DNA from: Candidatus Doudnabacteria bacterium
Lineage (GTDB): Bacteria; Patescibacteriota; Dojkabacteria; J137; JAEUSD01
Assembly (NCBI GenBank): GCA_016788825.1
Contig: JAEUSD010000007.1
Span: 1 to 52,027 of the forward strand
Direction: 5' to 3'
Length of the DNA: 52,027 nucleotides
Within the stretch, counting starts at the first letter, position 1. Each line of letters opens with the position of its first letter. Shown in pieces: positions 48,379 through 52,027 of this stretch. The position numbers and the translations under genes were made by a program. The notes under the pieces were generated by a model. That model did not search any database and had not been told where the DNA came from. It saw nothing but the letters and a program-made list of their open reading frames with translations.

Positions 48379-51300
48379 TCACGGACGTGTGACAGAGAAA
48401 GCTGGGCTAACTAGAGTAGTGTATGTACCGGTAGTTGTTCCAGTAATATTTCCAGTCATGTAGAAAGTATAGTTTACCGTGTTTCCTGCACCAGGATCTG
48501 GAACAGGCCAGTTGTTGCGAACAAACACCGTTGGGCCACCCGCAGGGTTACCAGCAGCTACAGCAGCGCCTCCATTGGCCTGAGAGAACAAGCGCATTGT
48601 ATTCAAAGTCATTGGCGCCGAAAGTGTGACTGTAACGTCCAACACAGCACCGGCAGTCCATACCAATGGGCTAGCTGGGTTGAAAGTGAACGTGGCAGTT
48701 GGCAAAGTCCCTACAGTCACCTGGACGGGAGAACTGAAGTTTGTTGTAGTACCATCTGTTGCTCGCAGCATCACTGTATACGTACCCGGCTGCAAAGCAC
48801 CCGGAAGCGCAAATGTTTGATCAAAGGCATTGTTTGTCGGTACTTGAGCACCAAGACGTTTTGCGGCGGTACAATTGGCAGCAGCATTGCAGTCAAAGTA
48901 GAATTCTACATTTGTTACGGCGCCACCAGTCGAGTATACATTCCCTGTGTACCTCACGTTACCACCAGCAGAGGTGACTGCCACATTCTGGAAGAATGGT
49001 CCATTGATCCCACCTCCAGTTCGATCAATATTGCACTGCTCAGTTGGACCACCATTAGGTGTCTTTTGCTCAGCCAAATATTTATCCAAGAAACCTTGCA
49101 AGGAAGGCGCTGGCATGCGGAAACTAGTCACAATCAGGTCCGTTGCTTTGCCTAGCGCCTCATCTATCGGGCGGGCTAGCCTATCCGTTTGATCTACACA
49201 CACTCGCACCTTGGCTCTCGTGTTATCCACTGGGTAGCCCGCACCTTCCAACCCAATTCGAAGACCAGCGTTCAAACCCACATTACCTCCCAAACATTCA
49301 CCGCCACAACCAGGGATATCGATTATCCCACCAGGGCGAGGGAATGGAGTAGCGGCAGCAAAGTATTCAGTTCCCCCAATCTTTGCCATATAATCTTTGA
49401 CCCAAGGGGAAACCGCGTTTTCTCCAAATGCATTGAAGTCCATGTATTGGTTGTTGTTATTTCCAATCCAAGCAATAGTTACGTAGTCAGGTGACCAGTT
49501 TGCAATCCAAGCATCAGTACTGTTCTCCGAAGTACCGCTCTTTGCGGCATTGTCGCGTCCATCCCAAGAGAGCAGGTGATTGTTCAAAAGTGTTTGGTTG
49601 ATCAAGTATGCCGCTCGCTCATCGCCGACTTTCTTCGGCTCAGGTTTGTGCTCGTAGACAACATTCCCTTCGCGATCGGTAATCTTGTAAATGATCTCGC
49701 TTTGTAACAAGTTTCCTCCCGTAGCAAATACACCATAACCTTGCGCATGTTCTACTGGTTTTACATCAGCTCCTCCCAAGATCACAGACGGACCATATTG
49801 CGAGTTATCTTTATATGTCGTGTAACCAAATTCGCGCATCACATCCAAGAATCTTTCAGTTCCAATCATTTCCAAGATCACAATTGCAGGCAAGTTACGT
49901 GACTCACGCAACATCTGTCCTACTGTAGTCTTATCACTTACCCCGAAGTAGGTACCGTTCCAGTTTTTGATAGTATAGCCACCACCTGGATCAATCGGCA
50001 CATCGGGTAGCAACGAAGCAGGGAACACCAAGCCTTGTCTATACGCCTCGTAAGTTCCCATCGGCTTGGTGCTAGAACCTGGAGACTGCAAACTTGTGAG
50101 AACATTTACCTGCGCGTTAAAGAGACAGTTTGCTTTGTCGTCGTTTATACATTCATCTTTTTCGAAATAGCTTCGTGAACCAACCATTGTAATAATTTGC
50201 CCTGTGCTAGGCACCGTAGTCATCAAAGCTGCATTGCGGAAGGCATAAGTCTGCCCATAGCTACTTACAGCATCGAGCACGGTACGCTCAGCAACTTGCT
50301 GCAAATCATAATCAAGAGTTAGGTAAATTTTGTAACCACCATTTTGCAATTCGGTAAGCTCAAACGGCTTCTCACCGTTGTTGTAATTACGCTGTTGCAG
50401 TAGTTCCAACGCATAGTCGACTGCGTGTCCAGCTTTCTTTGTGGTAAAGATTGGCTCACGATAAGTGATCTGCTGTGCGATAGCCTCGTCGATCAGCTCA
50501 GGAGTGACCAGATCATCAGCTTCCTGGTCATCAATCTGTTGACGATACTGTGAATTGATCTGATCTCTGTGCACTCGTAACTGGTTGAGCACATGGTTCT
50601 CTTGACGAGACTTTATACGCTTTTGCTTTTCTTCTGTATTACCTCCGATAGTTGGAGAATAGTAAGTCGGGTTCTGAATCATCCCCGCGAGAATGGCAGC
50701 TTCAGCCAGTGTTAAGTCTTTAGGCTGCTTGCCAAAATAAAATTCAGAAGCAGAAGTTAGTCCATAAATGTTCGAACCAAATGGGATAACTTGTAAGTAA
50801 AGCTCCAAGATCTCATCTTTTGAATAGGCCTGTTCAACCTTGATAGCAGCCAAAATCTCTTGCAACTTACGGTCAACAGTTGGCTGATCTTGGTTTGTCT
50901 GGATCTTCACAATCTGCTGGGTGATCGTACTTCCTCCACAGCTTACCGCTCCAGAACGTAGGTTCAACACAGCACAACGCACAATAGCAATTGGATCAAA
51001 TCCTTGGTGGTTGTAGAAATCAATGTCTTCAGAAGCCAAGAACGCCCACTTCACCAAAGGTGGAATGTCTTCAATATTGAGAGGATCGCGGTTGTAGTTG
51101 TTGAATAGCTTGTAAAGTTCCTTGCCCTTGCGATCGTAAAACACGCTCGCGAGTTCTCGCTCGCGGAAGATATCGTCAATAGACTTAATCCCAGCATCAA
51201 GCTTCTGAATATATGCAAAGAACCAAAGTCCCCCCGCAATTGTCACAAAGCAGAATACAGCCAGCAAAGCCAATAAGACTTTCTTTAGCTTCTTCTTTGT

Positions 51301-51453
51301 AGTGGGAGACATTTTTTTGCGTGTAGCAAAAAACTTCTCGAACTTGCTGCGGATCTGGGCCCGGGGGCTGTTCTCAGCAGCAAGCTGCAGACGCGACTTA
51401 GCCGGGCCCACATTCTTTGGCATTTTGGAGTTTAGATCTACTCTGGCAACCAT
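48379..51453 (-). CDS. Class A penicillin-binding protein with C-terminal Ig-like region
   Basis: 1024 aa. A basic cytoplasmic segment is followed by a membrane anchor at about 59-82. The GT51 transglycosylase runs about 100-290 (ASEDIDFYNHQGFDP, GGSTITQQIVK, LELYLQVIPFGSNIYG, EAAILAGMIQNP). The transpeptidase has SSTK with active Ser near 460, SRN near 520 and KSGTSENS near 636. About 200 further residues form beta-rich Ig-like repeats (TVMLRATDGTT, VTVTLSAPM) that ordinary PBP1 proteins lack. It makes and cross-links peptidoglycan. Monocistronic, convergent with pheT. Confidence 0.96.
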   Translation of the reverse strand: MVARVDLNSKMPKNVGPAKSRLQLAAENSPRAQIRSKFEKFFATRKKMSPTTKKKLKKVLLALLAVFCFVTIAGGLWFFAYIQKLDAGIKSIDDIFRERELASVFYDRKGKELYKLFNNYNRDPLNIEDIPPLVKWAFLASEDIDFYNHQGFDPIAIVRCAVLNLRSGAVSCGGSTITQQIVKIQTNQDQPTVDRKLQEILAAIKVEQAYSKDEILELYLQVIPFGSNIYGLTSASEFYFGKQPKDLTLAEAAILAGMIQNPTYYSPTIGGNTEEKQKRIKSRQENHVLNQLRVHRDQINSQYRQQIDDQEADDLVTPELIDEAIAQQITYREPIFTTKKAGHAVDYALELLQQRNYNNGEKPFELTELQNGGYKIYLTLDYDLQQVAERTVLDAVSSYGQTYAFRNAALMTTVPSTGQIITMVGSRSYFEKDECINDDKANCLFNAQVNVLTSLQSPGSSTKPMGTYEAYRQGLVFPASLLPDVPIDPGGGYTIKNWNGTYFGVSDKTTVGQMLRESRNLPAIVILEMIGTERFLDVMREFGYTTYKDNSQYGPSVILGGADVKPVEHAQGYGVFATGGNLLQSEIIYKITDREGNVVYEHKPEPKKVGDERAAYLINQTLLNNHLLSWDGRDNAAKSGTSENSTDAWIANWSPDYVTIAWIGNNNNQYMDFNAFGENAVSPWVKDYMAKIGGTEYFAAATPFPRPGGIIDIPGCGGECLGGNVGLNAGLRIGLEGAGYPVDNTRAKVRVCVDQTDRLARPIDEALGKATDLIVTSFRMPAPSLQGFLDKYLAEQKTPNGGPTEQCNIDRTGGGINGPFFQNVAVTSAGGNVRYTGNVYSTGGAVTNVEFYFDCNAAANCTAAKRLGAQVPTNNAFDQTFALPGALQPGTYTVMLRATDGTTTNFSSPVQVTVGTLPTATFTFNPASPLVWTAGAVLDVTVTLSAPMTLNTMRLFSQANGGAAVAAGNPAGGPTVFVRNNWPVPDPGAGNTVNYTFYMTGNITGTTTGTYTTLVSPAFSVTRP

Positions 51454-51629
51454 TAGTGTTTATCTAGTTCATAAGTGTACTACATCTTTAGTGACCGCCG
51501 CTACATTCTACACTAGTAATTTATTCTATACCATTAGTCGGAGGTGGTATACAACCAGAAGTTGGTAAAAATGGAGTGGAAATAGGCAAAGATTATTTAG
51601 GAGACCACCTGTTTTAGTTAACTAAAGTG
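51454..51629. other. Intergenic region upstream of the penicillin-binding protein gene
   Basis: 176 nt between two minus-strand genes. It holds a 7-nt inverted repeat (tatacca and tggtata arms, about 51526-51550) and AT-rich sequence likely to contain the penicillin-binding protein promoter (TAGATA about 7 nt before its ATG). No ORF or RNA gene was recognised. Confidence 0.4.
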
Positions 51630-52027
51630 CTAGGAGCTTAAGTTAGCGGCTAGAATGTTTACTAGTCCTACCAAATTCAAAATTCCGAACAGTATCACCA
51701 AGAAGCCAGCCGTGTGGAGAAAGAATTGTTTGAATTTCGATTGCGCAAATTTCACACTGGCGAAACTGATCAAGGCCAACATCGGCAATGTACCAAGTGC
51801 AAAGACAAGCATTGTCAAAGCCCCGGATTGGATATCCCCAGTGGCAATTGCCTGAAACTGCATCGACTGAGTGAAAGCGCAAGGCAGAAAGAAAGTAGCA
51901 ACCCCCAAGAGCAGAGGTTCCCAGATGGCCGAACTTGATTGAGAGAAAAGTGTGAGCCGTTTGCTCATCCCTGCGGGTAAATGTAACTGGAACGCTGCCA
52001 ACTTATTTACTCCGAGCAAATTTAGCC
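51630..52027 (-). CDS. DsbD/CcdA-like membrane protein, 3' part only
   Basis: The frame is open to the right edge, so the N-terminus is missing; at least 131 residues are seen. Three hydrophobic segments: LLLGVATFFLPCAFTQ, with the PCAFTQ motif, SGALTMLVFALGTLPMLALISF, and a last segment VILFGILNLVGLVNIL. This matches the sulfite-exporter/DsbD-like transmembrane family (DsbD_2). The family moves reducing power across the membrane for extracellular thiols, which would fit the Cys-rich surface proteins here (inference). Confidence 0.75.
   Translation of the reverse strand, partial: LNLLGVNKLAAFQLHLPAGMSKRLTLFSQSSSAIWEPLLLGVATFFLPCAFTQSMQFQAIATGDIQSGALTMLVFALGTLPMLALISFASVKFAQSKFKQFFLHTAGFLVILFGILNLVGLVNILAANLSS

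Overview
This window looks like compact, gene-dense chromosome from a small-genome bacterium, most likely of the Candidate Phyla Radiation (Patescibacteria) type. That placement is inference from the features below, not from a search. G+C is moderate by eye. TGA is used as an ordinary stop (for example after the genes ending at 16567 and 32406), so the standard bacterial code applies. Clear Shine-Dalgarno sequences are almost absent, and at least eleven genes have a TATAAT-like box only 5-7 nt before the start codon, which implies leaderless transcripts. Five convergent gene pairs meet with overlapping stops or gaps of 12 nt or less. The envelope genes (bifunctional penicillin-binding protein, lipoprotein cyclophilin, LPxTG-like surface proteins) suggest a peptidoglycan wall; nothing seen indicates an outer membrane.

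Layout. 1-9.7 kb: a membrane coiled-coil fragment, a CobW-type zinc GTPase, a Ser/Thr-rich membrane protein, uvrA, and an envelope block with a Cys-rich LPxTG-like surface protein, a protein O-mannosyltransferase-like enzyme and an integral-membrane methyltransferase. 9.8-18 kb: a second, related surface protein, tRNA-Gln, a YggT-like protein, an HNH-like nuclease, an ATP-dependent DNA ligase, a cyclophilin lipoprotein and a ribbon-helix-helix/TPR regulator. 18-34.5 kb: an accessory region with three XRE regulators, an ABC exporter, a small P-loop kinase, several unknown proteins and two related orphan histidine kinases. Inside it sits a candidate terpenoid locus: a polyprenyl diphosphate synthase divergent from a squalene-hopene-cyclase-like protein, followed in the same operon by a class I terpene-synthase-like protein and a sensor kinase that overlaps it by 4 nt. 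34.5-52 kb: housekeeping genes, with a Nudix hydrolase, TrpRS fused to a YbaK-type editing domain, mutL, DUF192, clpP, tRNA-Val, a ZIP metal transporter, the thrS-infC-rpmI-rplT-pheS-pheT operon, a large class A penicillin-binding protein and a DsbD-like membrane protein cut by the window edge.

How the parts may work together. The O-mannosyltransferase-like gene lies beside Ser/Thr-rich surface proteins that would be natural substrates. The terpenoid genes form a plausible pathway (chain elongation, cyclisation, ionisation) coupled to signalling. Two XRE regulators share an identical 43-residue DNA-binding segment but have diverged sensor domains, and a TTGTAT-N4-ATACAA inverted repeat lies near XRE genes at two sites. 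The ThrRS-like protein in the conserved ribosomal operon keeps its editing and anticodon-binding domains but appears to have lost most of the aminoacylation active site. Together with the TrpRS-editing fusion this points to unusual translation quality control.

Stretches over 300 bases without a firm gene are 36481-37157 (inverted repeats, two DnaA-box matches, two very small ORFs) and 39455-39856 (a probable 80-nt small RNA and a gene remnant). All calls were made by reading; no database search was run.
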